A DNA stretch of 64,000 nt, from contig JAEUPJ010000020.1 in assembly GCA_016790285.1 (NCBI GenBank), positions 248,001 through 312,000 on the forward strand, in the 5' to 3' direction. The position numbers and the translations under genes were made by a program. The notes under the pieces were generated by a model. It did no database searches, was not told the DNA's origin, and saw only the letters and a list, made by a program, of their open reading frames with translations. The stretch's first letter is position 1. Each line of letters begins with the position of its first letter. The DNA comes from Roseateles sp. GTDB lineage: Bacteria; Pseudomonadota; Gammaproteobacteria; Burkholderiales; Burkholderiaceae_C. This document shows, in pieces, positions 1 through 8,877 of this stretch.

Positions 1-742
1 GCCACAGTTCATAGACGAACGCCTCGCCGCGGGCGGCGAAATCACGCATCACGTCGGCGTAGAAGCGGCCCTGCGGGCTGTCGCTGCTCACGGCCGTGCC
101 CTCGCGGCCCTTCCAGCCGCGGCTTTCCAGGTCGGCATAGCGCGCCACGGCGGCGTCCATGTCTTCGGGCGCGTGCACGACGGCCAGCCGCTCCGTGCCA
201 CCTTCGGCCTGCAGCCGGCGCAGGTAGCGGCGCATGTTCTGGATGAGCTTGCGCGGCCGCTGGGCCCAGTAGTCGTCAAAGCTGTCGCGCAGCGCGACGT
301 TCATCGTGAGGGCATGCGGCAGTGCCTTGACCGGCTTGCCGGGCAGCTCGCGCAGGTCGCCAAAGCGCGGGTCGTTGCACAGCAGGTCCAGCTCGCTCGC
401 ATAGCCAGGCAGGGCGGCGAACAGGCCACTGAGATCGAGCCCTGCAGGGATGAGGCTCGGGCCGATCTGGGCCTGCGAAGGCAGGAAGCTCGACCACACC
501 CCGAGGCCGCGCGAGTGCGTGTGCAGCAGCACCATGGCCACGGTCTCGCCGTCGTTCGTCGCCACGGCCAGCTGGACGCCGCGTTCGCCGAAATGACGCA
601 GCAGGGCGTCGACGAAGGCGCCGTCGAGCATGCCGTGCCCGCCCATCAGCCAGCCATTGAGGGCGTCCCAGGCGGCACGGTGCGGGCCCAGGCCTTGCGC
701 AGGTGTCAGGGGATGGAGTTGCCAGTCCAGGCCAGAGTTCAT
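1..742 (-). CDS. GNAT/BioF2-like acetyltransferase, exopolysaccharide cluster (partial, 3' end outside window)
   Basis: The frame opens with ATG at 742 and runs off the left edge, giving about 247 residues without a stop. The N-terminal half is variable. From about residue 165 the sequence (WAQRPRKLIQNMRRYLRRL, then SRGWKGREGTA) resembles the CelD/BioF2-like acetyltransferase fold (GNAT superfamily, FemAB-related) that is common in polysaccharide loci. Its ATG overlaps the TGA of the upstream glycosyltransferase (ATGA), so the two are translationally coupled. An acyl or aminoacyl transfer to a sugar or its carrier is inferred from context; the substrate is unknown. The XrtA-associated FemAB subfamily is possible but cannot be decided on a partial gene. 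Confidence 0.6.
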   Translation of the reverse strand, partial: MNSGLDWQLHPLTPAQGLGPHRAAWDALNGWLMGGHGMLDGAFVDALLRHFGERGVQLAVATNDGETVAMVLLHTHSRGLGVWSSFLPSQAQIGPSLIPAGLDLSGLFAALPGYASELDLLCNDPRFGDLRELPGKPVKALPHALTMNVALRDSFDDYWAQRPRKLIQNMRRYLRRLQAEGGTERLAVVHAPEDMDAAVARYADLESRGWKGREGTAVSSDSPQGRFYADVMRDFAARGEAFVYELW

Positions 743-1686
743 CGGGTGTCGAGATCCAGGAAATGGGCGCCGGGTCGGGCGCAGAGTCGGGCGTGGCGGC
801 GGATGCGGGCCAGCTCGCCCAGCACGCGCAGGGTGGCGAGCAGGCTGGCCAGGTAGTCCTTGAGGTTGTGGTTGGCAAGCAGGTCGGCCAGCGGCTGCAC
901 GAGGCCGGCCGCCAGCAATCGCAGGCATTGTCCTGCCAGTCGGCCACCGGGCCGCTTGAGCTCCACCAGCAGCTCGGAGCGCCGGCGCTCGCTGCGAGCG
1001 AACACCTGCTGCCCCCACGACTGTGGCGGCTGTGCGGCCCGGGCCCGCAGGTGCACGATGCGCGCCGCCGGCAGCAGTGCGCTGCGCAGGCCGTGGTGGG
1101 CGAAGCGCTCGATGAGGTCGTCGTCCTCGCCGTACATGAAGAAGAGGGGGTCGAACCCGCCGGCGCGCTGCAGCGCCTCGGCCCGCAGCAGCCACGCCGC
1201 CGCATTGATGCCGCGGATCGGGTAGTGGGGCTGCACGCGGTCGAGGCAGGCGTCCGACAGGTAGCCGGGCGCATGCCGCGCCAGGTAGGCCCGCTGCGTG
1301 TTCGGGTCCACGCGGGTCAGGTCGGGGCTGCAGTGCAGGGGGCTCACGAGGTGAAAGCCCGGCTCGTTCGCCAGGAAATGCACGAGCTGCCCGAGCGCCT
1401 CGGGCGTGACCCAGGCGTCCTGGTTCAGCAGGAACACGGCGTCCGCCCCGGCGCGCAGTGCGGCCGCCATGCCCAGGTTGTTGGCCCGGCCGAAGCCGAG
1501 GTTCGCGCCGGTCTGGATGAGCCGCACCTGCGGGAAGTCGCGCTGCACGAGGGCGACGGTGTCGTCCGTCGACGCGTTGTCGACGACGATGGCCGTACAG
1601 GGGTGCGTGCTGTCGGCCAGCGACTTCAGCGCCGCGCCGATCCACGCGGCGCCGTTGTAGGTCACGATGACGGCATGCACGTTCAT
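739..1686 (-). CDS. Family 2 glycosyltransferase
   Basis: This 315-residue protein has a GT-A nucleotide-sugar fold. It starts MNVHAVIVTYNGAAWIG, followed by VVDNASTDDT near residue 40. The metal-binding acidic motif lies in LLNQD (86-90) and a second acidic cluster in GEDDD (186-190). This pattern is typical of rhamnosyltransferase-like GT2 enzymes that add a sugar to a lipid-linked oligosaccharide on the cytoplasmic side of the membrane. There is no membrane segment. The start is fixed by an ATGA overlap with the stop of the flippase gene, and its own stop overlaps the next gene. Donor and acceptor sugars cannot be read from the sequence. Confidence 0.85.
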   Translation of the reverse strand: MNVHAVIVTYNGAAWIGAALKSLADSTHPCTAIVVDNASTDDTVALVQRDFPQVRLIQTGANLGFGRANNLGMAAALRAGADAVFLLNQDAWVTPEALGQLVHFLANEPGFHLVSPLHCSPDLTRVDPNTQRAYLARHAPGYLSDACLDRVQPHYPIRGINAAAWLLRAEALQRAGGFDPLFFMYGEDDDLIERFAHHGLRSALLPAARIVHLRARAAQPPQSWGQQVFARSERRRSELLVELKRPGGRLAGQCLRLLAAGLVQPLADLLANHNLKDYLASLLATLRVLGELARIRRHARLCARPGAHFLDLDTR

Positions 1687-3131
1687 GAGGCGACCCTGCG
1701 GCGAAGGAGGGCGAGCAGCTCGCCGTAGAGCGGATGTCCCAGCAGCCGCAGCCCGGCGAGCCACAGCGCCACTGTGGTGGCCGCGCAGCCAAGCCACACG
1801 GGCAAGGCCAACGCCTCCCCGGGTGGCCGCAGCCAGCTCGCCGCGACGCCGACGGGCGCCAGGCACAGCAGGGCCAGGACCGCATTGCGCGACAGTGCCC
1901 GCGCCATGCCGGCGAAATCGCTCGGCAGGCAGCGCTGCTTGAACGCATAGAAATACGGCACCGCGACGATGGCCATGGCCAGGAACCCGAGCGCCAGCGG
2001 CTCCAGCGCCCGCCACCACCACAGCACGCCCACGAGCACGAGCGCCTTCACCGGCTGGATGACGAGATCGGCCAGCGCCACGCGCCGCGCGTGGCCGGCG
2101 GCCAGCATGACGGTGGGCACGAGGCTGTTCAACACGCTGACGGCCCCGGCGGCGCAATAGATCGGCACGAGCGGCGCCGATGCGTCCCACTGCGGGCCGA
2201 ACATCAGCCGCAGCACTTCCAGCGCGAAGAGCGCGATGAAGCCGTAGAAGGGCCAGGCCACTGCACTCACGGCCGCCAGGCTCTGCACGTGGCGGTCTTC
2301 CAGTGCGCCACCTTCGCGGTGTGCCTTCGAGAACGCGGGGTAGGCCACCGAGCGCACCGTGCCCATGATGTCGCGGGCGAAGAGGTTCATCAGCCCCTGC
2401 GCGCGGCTGGCGATGGCGACCTGGCTGAAGTCCAGCAGCTTGCCCACCGCCAGGTCGTTGATGTCCATCGACACCGACGTGACGACGTTGGCCGCCGTGA
2501 CCGGCCCGCCGAAACCCACGATCTCGCGCCAGCGGCGCAGCTGGGGCCATGCCAGGCGCCCCCAGGCGCCGGCCAGGCTCGCCCCGATCGCCATCGCCAC
2601 GCTGCCGGCGATGTCCCCCCAGGCGAGGCTCGGGGCGCCGTGCCCCAAAGCGGCCAGGGCGAGCGTCGTGGACGTGCCCACGACGGCGGCGGCGACGTTG
2701 ATGCGCATCAGCACGTCGAACCGCATCTCCCGGCGCAGCAGGGCGATGGAGATGGCGTTGAAGGGCAGGATGAGGAAGTTCAACGAGATGATGCGCACGA
2801 TGCCGGCCAGGCTCTCGTCCCGGTAGAACTGCGCCACCCAGGGCGCGAGCGCGTTGACGAGGGCGAAGAGGCCGCCGCCGAGCAGCAGCGACAGGCCCAG
2901 GGCGCTGCCGATGTCCTCGCGTTCCAGCGTCTTGCGCTGGATCAGGTAGTTCGCAAGCCCGAAGTCCCGCACGACCTGGGCGATGCTGATCAGTGCCATC
3001 GACACCGAGTACAGCCCGATCTGCTGTGGCGTGAGCAGGCGCGCCAGCAGCACGAAGGACAGCAGTTGCAGCCCCGTGAGCAGGTAGCGCTCCAGGAAGG
3101 CAAAGCCGAGGGACCGGCGCACCGAGCCCAT
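1683..3131 (-). CDS. Wzx-like polysaccharide flippase
   Basis: A 482-residue integral membrane protein with many hydrophobic segments from MGSVRRSLGFAFLERYLLTG to the end. It resembles the PST/Wzx branch of the MOP exporter superfamily, which moves lipid-linked oligosaccharide repeat units across the inner membrane before polymerisation. The N-terminal region LLTPQQIGLYSVSMALI is characteristic of these oligosaccharide flippases. It sits between two GT2 genes with 1-4 base overlaps at both ends, so it is one translation unit with them. Length is normal. The exact repeat unit transported is unknown; the neighbouring XrtA-type genes point to an exopolysaccharide. Confidence 0.85.
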   Translation of the reverse strand: MGSVRRSLGFAFLERYLLTGLQLLSFVLLARLLTPQQIGLYSVSMALISIAQVVRDFGLANYLIQRKTLEREDIGSALGLSLLLGGGLFALVNALAPWVAQFYRDESLAGIVRIISLNFLILPFNAISIALLRREMRFDVLMRINVAAAVVGTSTTLALAALGHGAPSLAWGDIAGSVAMAIGASLAGAWGRLAWPQLRRWREIVGFGGPVTAANVVTSVSMDINDLAVGKLLDFSQVAIASRAQGLMNLFARDIMGTVRSVAYPAFSKAHREGGALEDRHVQSLAAVSAVAWPFYGFIALFALEVLRLMFGPQWDASAPLVPIYCAAGAVSVLNSLVPTVMLAAGHARRVALADLVIQPVKALVLVGVLWWWRALEPLALGFLAMAIVAVPYFYAFKQRCLPSDFAGMARALSRNAVLALLCLAPVGVAASWLRPPGEALALPVWLGCAATTVALWLAGLRLLGHPLYGELLALLRRRVAS

Positions 3132-4093
3132 CAGAAGAGGTTCCTCTTGCGCGAGCGGCGGTCCACCCAGGCGGCCAGCTCAGCCGGGCGCAGGCGCGAC
3201 ATCCAGCTGGCCGAGATCGCGCCGCGTGCGCGCCAGATGCGCAGCTCGCGCGCGAAGCGCACCGGGGGTGGTTCGCACAACAGCGGGGCCAGCAGCCACA
3301 GCAGGGCGTCCTGAACGAGCCGGCGGTAGACCCACAAGGGCAGGCCCTGGCTGGCGGGCAGGTCCTGCCAGTCGGAGATGCCGGACTTGAACGACCAGCG
3401 CCGGAAATAGCGCCGCGTCAGCATCGCCGGATCGACGGGCGCCGTGACCTGCAGCTGCGGCTCATAGGCGAGCACTTCGCCGCGCGCGAGGCAGCGCTGG
3501 CCGAACTCGGCGTCCATGTGCCGGAAATGCGCTTCGGAGAACCCCCCGACGCGCTCGAACAGGCTGGCACGCGCCACCAGGTTGGCGCCCGCGGGCGCAT
3601 AGCCGGGCGGCGGCGGTGCGAGCCGCTGCTCGCCCAGGTCCACGCCGCCGACGATGGCGGCCATCGAATCGTCGTACCAGGCCGGGCGCCCCGTGGGCGG
3701 CCACTCCAGCAGCGTGCGCCCGCCGGCCAGGGCGGTCGTGCCGTCGCGAAACGCCGTGCAGGCCTGCACCAGCCAGTCCGGCGGGAAGAGGATGTCGTCG
3801 TCGCTGAAGGCGAGCAGCTCGCAGCCCAGCTCGCGCGCGCGATGGATGGCCGTGTTCAGCGCGAACTGCTTGCCTTGGCGGGGCTCGCACAGCGCGTGCA
3901 GCCGGCCCAGCGGCCAGGCGGGCGCGCGCGCCTTCAGCCGGGCCAGGGTGTCGTCCTGGGAGTTGTTGTCCACGACCAGCACGTCCACCGTGCAGTCATC
4001 GGGCAGGTGTTGGGCGGCGAGGGAGTCCAGCGTGGCAGCCAGCAGGTCGGCGCGGTTCCAGGTGCAGATGACAACGCCAAGTCGAACGGCCAT
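3131..4093 (-). CDS. Family 2 glycosyltransferase
   Basis: A 320-residue GT2 enzyme. VVICTWNRADLLAATLDSL opens the nucleotide-binding fold, VVDNNSQDDT follows near residue 41, and the DxD-type metal site is FSDDD (residues 96-100). The later segment GGFSEAHFRHMDAEFGQR supplies the usual acceptor-side acidic residues. ATG at 4093 is preferred because the core fold starts right after it; upstream in-frame sequence reads as GC-rich noise. The stop overlaps the flippase ATG by one base (TGATG). It is the first gene of the leftward group, divergent from the epimerase at 4344. Sugar specificity is unknown. Confidence 0.85.
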   Translation of the reverse strand: MAVRLGVVICTWNRADLLAATLDSLAAQHLPDDCTVDVLVVDNNSQDDTLARLKARAPAWPLGRLHALCEPRQGKQFALNTAIHRARELGCELLAFSDDDILFPPDWLVQACTAFRDGTTALAGGRTLLEWPPTGRPAWYDDSMAAIVGGVDLGEQRLAPPPPGYAPAGANLVARASLFERVGGFSEAHFRHMDAEFGQRCLARGEVLAYEPQLQVTAPVDPAMLTRRYFRRWSFKSGISDWQDLPASQGLPLWVYRRLVQDALLWLLAPLLCEPPPVRFARELRIWRARGAISASWMSRLRPAELAAWVDRRSRKRNLF

Positions 4094-4343
4094 GGTGGTG
4101 GAGGGGTCAGCGCTTCCCGACGCCGCCGCGCGCGGCGGGGCCGCCGGCGGGCCCGGGTAGGGCGGGGCACGAAGGCGAGGGCAGTGTAGTGCGCAGGCGG
4201 GCGGCGACCACCCCATGAGTGGGCAGTCCGATCGCGGCAGATGTCGCAGGGGCTCCACTATCATGCGGGCCGCCTCGCCCCAGCGTCGCGGCGTTCCCGG
4301 CACGCCCCCATCGACGGTCCAGCCCCCGACTCTCCCGCACAGC

Positions 4344-5381
4344 ATGTCCCTTTCCCGTTCGCGCCCCGCGCGCTGCCTGATCACCGGCGCGTCCGGGTTC
4401 ATCGGAAGCCGGCTGTGCGAGCGCTTCTCGGCGAGCCCGGGCCAGGGCCACGTCCGCATGGTGCGCAGCGCGTCGGCCGCGGCGGCGCTCGCGGCGTCGG
4501 GCCAGCAGGCGGCCGTGGCCGACCTGCTGCAGCCCGCCCAGGTGCTGCAGGCCCTGCAGGGCTGCGACGCCGTCGTGCACCTGGCGCATGGTGACCGCGG
4601 CCCACAGGCGACGCGCAACCTCGTGGAGGCCGCGGCCACGGCCCGTGTCGCGCGCTTCGTGCACATCAGCAGCATGTCGGTGCACGGGCCGGTGCCCGGC
4701 CCCGAGGCCGCGCGCGAGGACACCGCGCGCATCGGCCGCTACGACCACGACTACTCGGACTCCAAGGCCGAGCAGGAGGAGATCGTCCAGGCTGCCGCCG
4801 ACCGCGGCGACCTGCCCGTCGTCATCCTGCGGCCCACCGTGGTCTACGGGCCCGGCGGGCATTTCGTGCGCCAGATCGTCGAGCAGGCGCGTTCCGGGGC
4901 CGTGACCCTCTTCGACGGTGGCCGCGGCGTGTGCAATGCCGTGCACGTGGACGACGTGTGCGCCGCCATCGAGGCTGCGCTGGTGAGCGAGCAGGCGCTG
5001 GGCCAGGCCATGTTCATCAATGCCGACCAGGCGCTGAGCTGGGGCGAGTTCATCCGGGCCTTTGCCGGCCTCGTGCAGCCGCCGCCGCGCTACGTGGACC
5101 TGGCTTCGGCCGACGCGCTGCGCTACTGGGCGGCGCATCCGCCTCAGGTCGTGACGGGCCTCTTGCCCCGCGTGGCGCGCAAGCTCAAGTCGCTGGCCGG
5201 CTGGCAGCCGCCGCCGGCGCCCTGGCCGCCGCTCGGGCGGGTCATGCGCGAGACCTTCCCGATCGCCTTCGCGAACGACAAGGCCAGGCGGCTGCTCGGC
5301 TGGGCGCCGCAGGTCGATTTCGCGCAGGGCGTTGCGTCCTGCGTCCCGTGGTTGCGAGAAGAAGGGTTGCTGTCCGCATGA
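4344..5381 (+). CDS. NAD(P)-dependent epimerase/dehydratase (extended SDR)
   Basis: A 345-residue Rossmann protein. The dinucleotide site is GASGFIGS (residues 15-22) and the catalytic YxxxK is YSDSK (137-141), with an upstream SS pair at 109-110. This is the extended SDR fold of nucleotide-sugar epimerases and dehydratases. The start at 4344 leaves a short N-terminus before the glycine motif; the open frame reaches further upstream without a conserved extension. It overlaps the GMC oxidoreductase gene by ATGA. In this cluster it probably makes or modifies a nucleotide sugar or a lipid-linked sugar, but no specific reaction can be assigned. Confidence 0.8.
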   Translation: MSLSRSRPARCLITGASGFIGSRLCERFSASPGQGHVRMVRSASAAAALAASGQQAAVADLLQPAQVLQALQGCDAVVHLAHGDRGPQATRNLVEAAATARVARFVHISSMSVHGPVPGPEAAREDTARIGRYDHDYSDSKAEQEEIVQAAADRGDLPVVILRPTVVYGPGGHFVRQIVEQARSGAVTLFDGGRGVCNAVHVDDVCAAIEAALVSEQALGQAMFINADQALSWGEFIRAFAGLVQPPPRYVDLASADALRYWAAHPPQVVTGLLPRVARKLKSLAGWQPPPAPWPPLGRVMRETFPIAFANDKARRLLGWAPQVDFAQGVASCVPWLREEGLLSA

Positions 5382-6808
5382 GCCGGTCGCATGTCGTCAT
5401 CGTCGGGGCCGGGCTGGGGGGCTGCATGCTGGCCCACGCGCTGGCCGATACCCACGCCGTCACGCTGGTCGAGCGCGGCGCGGAGGTGGTGGACCCGCGC
5501 TACCCGCTCGTCGACGTCGGCCGCCCCGCCGTCACGGAGCCGCATTTCGGCGCGGGCCTGGGCGGCTCCACGCAGCTCTGGCACAACGGCCTGATCGAGA
5601 TCGAGGACGAGATCTTCGCAACGCAGTGGCCGCTGCCCAAGTCGGCCATCGACCCGTTCTACGAGCAGGCCTTCCCGCTGCTGTCGGGCGTGGCGATCAC
5701 GCCGGTGCGCGAGGCCATCGTGGCGCTGCGCCGCCGCTACGCCGAGCTCGGCGTGCCGGACGGCCTGCTGCAGGGCCTGTACTACCCACAATGGCCGCGC
5801 AACCTGTGGGAGTCCCTGAAGCTGCAGGGCCGCGTGCAGGTCGTGCAGGCCGACGTGGTCGACTTCGAGGTGGCGGCTGACGGGCGCGTCACCCATCTCA
5901 CGCTCGACGAAGCGGGCCGCCAGCGCCAGCTGCAGGCCGACCACGTCGTGCTCTGCGCCGGCGGCCTGGGCTCGCCCGTGCTGCTGCAAAAGCTGGCACA
6001 GCGCCTGCCGCTGCCGGCCCTGCGCCACGCGGGCCTGCACTATGAGGACCACCCGATGGGCTTCGTGGGTGAAGTCCAGGTCACCGTGCCGCTGTACCGC
6101 CTGTGGAACTTCCGCGTGCCCGGCACCGACGGCAACCTGCGCCTGCCGCTGGTGGTCAAGCGGGGCGGCATGCACATCTCCTTCCAGCTGCGGCCGGCCG
6201 CGGCCTACTACCGCGACAGCCGCCGCGAGCGCGTGGGCAGCGTGCTCAACGACCTGCGGCGCAACCCGTGGAACCCGCTGACCTACTTCAAGCTGTTCAA
6301 GCACTGGGACGACGTGCTGGACATCCTGTCGTTCAAGTTCGGCATCCACCTGCCCACGCGCCACTACACGCTGCTGATGTGCGCGCAGATGCCGCCGTCC
6401 GAAGAACTCGCCATCTGGGCCGACGGCGCCACCCGCAAGCGTGACTGGCGCTTCACCGAGGCCTACCAGCAGGATTTGCGCGACTCCGTGCGCGACGTGC
6501 TGGCCTGGCTCGCCCCCATCACGCGCAGCTCGCGCGAGTTCAAGGGCTGGCTCGAAGACCTGCGCACCGGCGCCCACCACTCAGGCACGGCGCGCATGTC
6601 CGCCAGCGCCGACGACGGCGTGTGCGATGTGAACTGCCGCGTGCACGGCCTGGCCAACCTCTACGTCTGCGACGGCTCCGTGATCCCGTCCAGCGGCATC
6701 GCCAACACCGGCCTCACCATCGCGGCGCTCGCGCTGCGCCTGGCCTCGCACCTGAAGGCGGGCCCATCGACATCCTTGCCGACATCCTCGCCGACACCCC
6801 AGCCATGA
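5378..6808 (+). CDS. GMC-family FAD-dependent oxidoreductase
   Basis: A 476-residue flavoprotein. VVIVGAGLGGCMLAHAL at the N-terminus is the FAD-binding Rossmann motif, followed by GAGLGGSTQLWHNG, and the GMC C-terminal half carries AHHSGTARM and the closing segment DGSVIPSSGIANTGLTI. The family oxidises alcohols, including sugars and polyols, to aldehydes, ketones or lactones. It sits in a three-gene + strand operon (SDR, GMC, GT4) with ATGA overlaps at both ends. That placement suggests oxidation of a sugar or of the lipid carrier during exopolysaccharide synthesis. No signal peptide is visible, so cytoplasmic action is likely. Confidence 0.8.
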   Translation: MSRSHVVIVGAGLGGCMLAHALADTHAVTLVERGAEVVDPRYPLVDVGRPAVTEPHFGAGLGGSTQLWHNGLIEIEDEIFATQWPLPKSAIDPFYEQAFPLLSGVAITPVREAIVALRRRYAELGVPDGLLQGLYYPQWPRNLWESLKLQGRVQVVQADVVDFEVAADGRVTHLTLDEAGRQRQLQADHVVLCAGGLGSPVLLQKLAQRLPLPALRHAGLHYEDHPMGFVGEVQVTVPLYRLWNFRVPGTDGNLRLPLVVKRGGMHISFQLRPAAAYYRDSRRERVGSVLNDLRRNPWNPLTYFKLFKHWDDVLDILSFKFGIHLPTRHYTLLMCAQMPPSEELAIWADGATRKRDWRFTEAYQQDLRDSVRDVLAWLAPITRSSREFKGWLEDLRTGAHHSGTARMSASADDGVCDVNCRVHGLANLYVCDGSVIPSSGIANTGLTIAALALRLASHLKAGPSTSLPTSSPTPQP

Positions 6809-7923
6809 CCCTGCAGATCGGCATCATCGCCCGCACCCTCAACGTGCCCCACCTGCGCGGCACGGGCCGCTACGTGCAGGAGCTGCTGCGCAACACGCAG
6901 CCGGGCGACGACGTGCGCTGGACGGCCTATGGCCACGACCCCGGCCAGGCGTTCAAGGTGCCGCAGCCGCTGCAAGGGCGCGCCGAGGTCTTCGACTTCC
7001 GCGGCGACCGCTTCCACCTCTGGGAGCAGCTCGGCCTGCCGATGCGCCTGCGCGGCTCGGGCGTGCAGCTGCTGCACGGGGCCGAGAACACGCTGCCCAT
7101 CTGGCAGCCGGTGCCGTGCATCGTCACCATCCACGACACGGTGCTGTGGGAGGAAGACCGCCGCGGGCTGGACCGCCACTACCTGCACGACGTGCAGGGC
7201 ATGGCCTACCGGCGCTGCGCTCACGTCATCACCATCAGCGAATCCTCGCGCCGTGACATCGCCGCGCGCTGGCCCTTCCTGGCCGACCGGCTCACCGTCG
7301 TGCCGCATGGCATCGGCGACGAGTTCTTCAGCGACCAACGCTCGCCCATGCCGCCCACGCTCGCGCAGTCGCTGGCGGGCGCGCCCTACCTGCTCTACCT
7401 GGGCGGCGCGCAGGCCCGCAAGCGCTTTGACTGGGCGCTGGAGCTGCTGGCCCGCTGCGGGCGCGACGACCTGCACCTGATCGGCTGCGGCTTCGGCGCC
7501 GGCACGGCGCCGCTGGAGCGCGTGCCGCCCGCGCTGCGCGGCCGCGTGCACTTCGCGCCCTTCGTGGACGACGGCGAGCTGGTGACGCTGTACCGCGGTG
7601 CGCAGGCGGCCATCTACCCCACGCTGTACGAAGGTTTCGGTTTCCCCGCCGTCGAGGCGCAGGCCGCCGGCACGCCGGTGCTGTTCAGCCCGGTGAGCAG
7701 CCTGGTGGACCTGGTCGGGCCGCTGGCCTGGACGAACCCGCCCGAGGATTTCGACGGCTGGCTGGCCTCGCTCAAGGAGGTGCTGGCGCTGCCGGCGCCT
7801 GCGCGCGCCGAGAAGGCCGCGCAGGGCATGGCCTGGGCGAGGCGCTTCTCGTGGCGGCGCAGTGTGGAAGGGCACTTCGAGGTGTACCGCGCGGTGCTTG
7901 AGCGGGCGGCGCACGGCCGCTGA
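6805..7923 (+). CDS. Family 4 glycosyltransferase
   Basis: A 372-residue GT-B enzyme. It begins MTLQIGIIARTLNVPHLRGTG, a glycine-rich acceptor-side loop of GT4. The C-terminal donor domain has YPTLYEGFGFPAVEAQAAG, the classical E-x7-E region that holds the nucleotide-sugar (mannosyl- or rhamnosyltransferase-like). FDWALELLARCGRDDLHLIG lies between the domains. It is the last gene of the SDR-GMC-GT4 operon, with an ATGA start overlap. A perfect 18-base palindrome follows the stop and separates it from the convergent GT2 gene. The linkage it forms is unknown. Confidence 0.85.
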   Translation: MTLQIGIIARTLNVPHLRGTGRYVQELLRNTQPGDDVRWTAYGHDPGQAFKVPQPLQGRAEVFDFRGDRFHLWEQLGLPMRLRGSGVQLLHGAENTLPIWQPVPCIVTIHDTVLWEEDRRGLDRHYLHDVQGMAYRRCAHVITISESSRRDIAARWPFLADRLTVVPHGIGDEFFSDQRSPMPPTLAQSLAGAPYLLYLGGAQARKRFDWALELLARCGRDDLHLIGCGFGAGTAPLERVPPALRGRVHFAPFVDDGELVTLYRGAQAAIYPTLYEGFGFPAVEAQAAGTPVLFSPVSSLVDLVGPLAWTNPPEDFDGWLASLKEVLALPAPARAEKAAQGMAWARRFSWRRSVEGHFEVYRAVLERAAHGR

Positions 7924-7926
7924 GAC

Positions 7927-7944
7927 GGCGCCTGATCAGGCGCC
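7927..7944. terminator. 18-bp perfect palindrome between convergent glycosyltransferase genes
   Basis: GGCGCCTGATCAGGCGCC reads the same on both strands. It lies 4 bases past the stop of the + strand GT4 gene and contains the stop codon of the - strand GT2 gene. It can form a 9-bp stem, minus a turn, in both transcripts, but there is no T-run on either side. A bidirectional transcription barrier is plausible, though it is not a classical terminator. Confidence 0.4.
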
Positions 7945-8874
7945 GCGCGCGGGCAGCCAGGATCGCACCAGCAGCTTCCAGGCCGGCACGTGGGCGGGTT
8001 CCAGCTTCAGTGCCTGCCGGGCGCTGGCGCGGCCCGCAGCCCGCTGGCCGGACTGGATCTGCGCCGCGGCGAAGTCGCTCCAGGTCTTGGCCAGCATGTG
8101 CCGCACGACGGCTTCGTCAGCCCGGCGGCCGTCGGGGCCCGCGAAGCCCCAGCGGTCCAGGGCGCTCTGGATGACGCGGCCCTTGTAGTTGGCACTCGGC
8201 GCGCTGCGCGTGATGCTCTGCGGGTGCTGGCGGTACAACGCCAGCGGGCGCGCGACGCGCTCGATGCGGGTGATGCGCGAGGCGCGCAGCCACAGGTCGT
8301 AGTCCTCGCCGATGCGCAGGTCCGTCGGGAAGCCACCGGTCTCGGCCAGCAGGCTGCGCTGCATGAGCACGGTGGAGGTCCACACCACGCAGTCCAGCAG
8401 CAGCTCGGGGTAGAGCCAGCCCGTGGCGCCGGACCATCGCGCGGTGTCACCGGCAGCGCGCTCCAGCTCGGCCAGCAGCGCGGCGTCGGGGCGGGGCTCG
8501 GCGCTCGGCCACACGTGCCAGGCGGTGTAGCTCATGCGGCAGCCGGGCGCGGCGTCCATGGCGGCGAATTGCGCGGCGAGCTTGCCGGGCAGCCAGATGT
8601 CGTCGGCGTCGCAGAAGGCGACCCAGTCGCCGCGTGCCGCTTCGATGCCGGCATTGCGTGCGGCCGCCACGCCGGCATTGGCGCGGCGGATCACGCGCAC
8701 CTGCGGGAAGTCGCGCTCGACGAGCGCGGCCGAGCCGTCCTTGGAGCCGTCGTCCACGACGATCACCTCCAGCTCGGCGCCCGCCTGGGCCAGCACCGAC
8801 TCCAGGGTGGCTGCGACGTAGCGCTCGGCGTTGTAGCAGGGGATGACGACGCTGACGCGCCGCGGGTCGGCCAT
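7936..8874 (-). CDS. Family 2 glycosyltransferase
   Basis: A 312-residue GT2 enzyme. VSVVIPCYNAERYVAATLES and VVDDGSKDGS form the nucleotide-binding fold, and CDADD near residue 91 is the DxD-type metal site. The rest follows the family: GGFPTDLRIGEDYDLWLRAS supplies the ED motif before the acceptor helix, and a C-terminal stretch resembles short helical repeats. It starts three bases after the stop of the TPR-like gene and so belongs to the leftward operon ACP, hydrolase 2, hydrolase 1, TPR protein, GT2. Sugar specificity is unknown. Confidence 0.85.
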   Translation of the reverse strand: MADPRRVSVVIPCYNAERYVAATLESVLAQAGAELEVIVVDDGSKDGSAALVERDFPQVRVIRRANAGVAAARNAGIEAARGDWVAFCDADDIWLPGKLAAQFAAMDAAPGCRMSYTAWHVWPSAEPRPDAALLAELERAAGDTARWSGATGWLYPELLLDCVVWTSTVLMQRSLLAETGGFPTDLRIGEDYDLWLRASRITRIERVARPLALYRQHPQSITRSAPSANYKGRVIQSALDRWGFAGPDGRRADEAVVRHMLAKTWSDFAAAQIQSGQRAAGRASARQALKLEPAHVPAWKLLVRSWLPARGA

Positions 8875-8877
8875 GGC

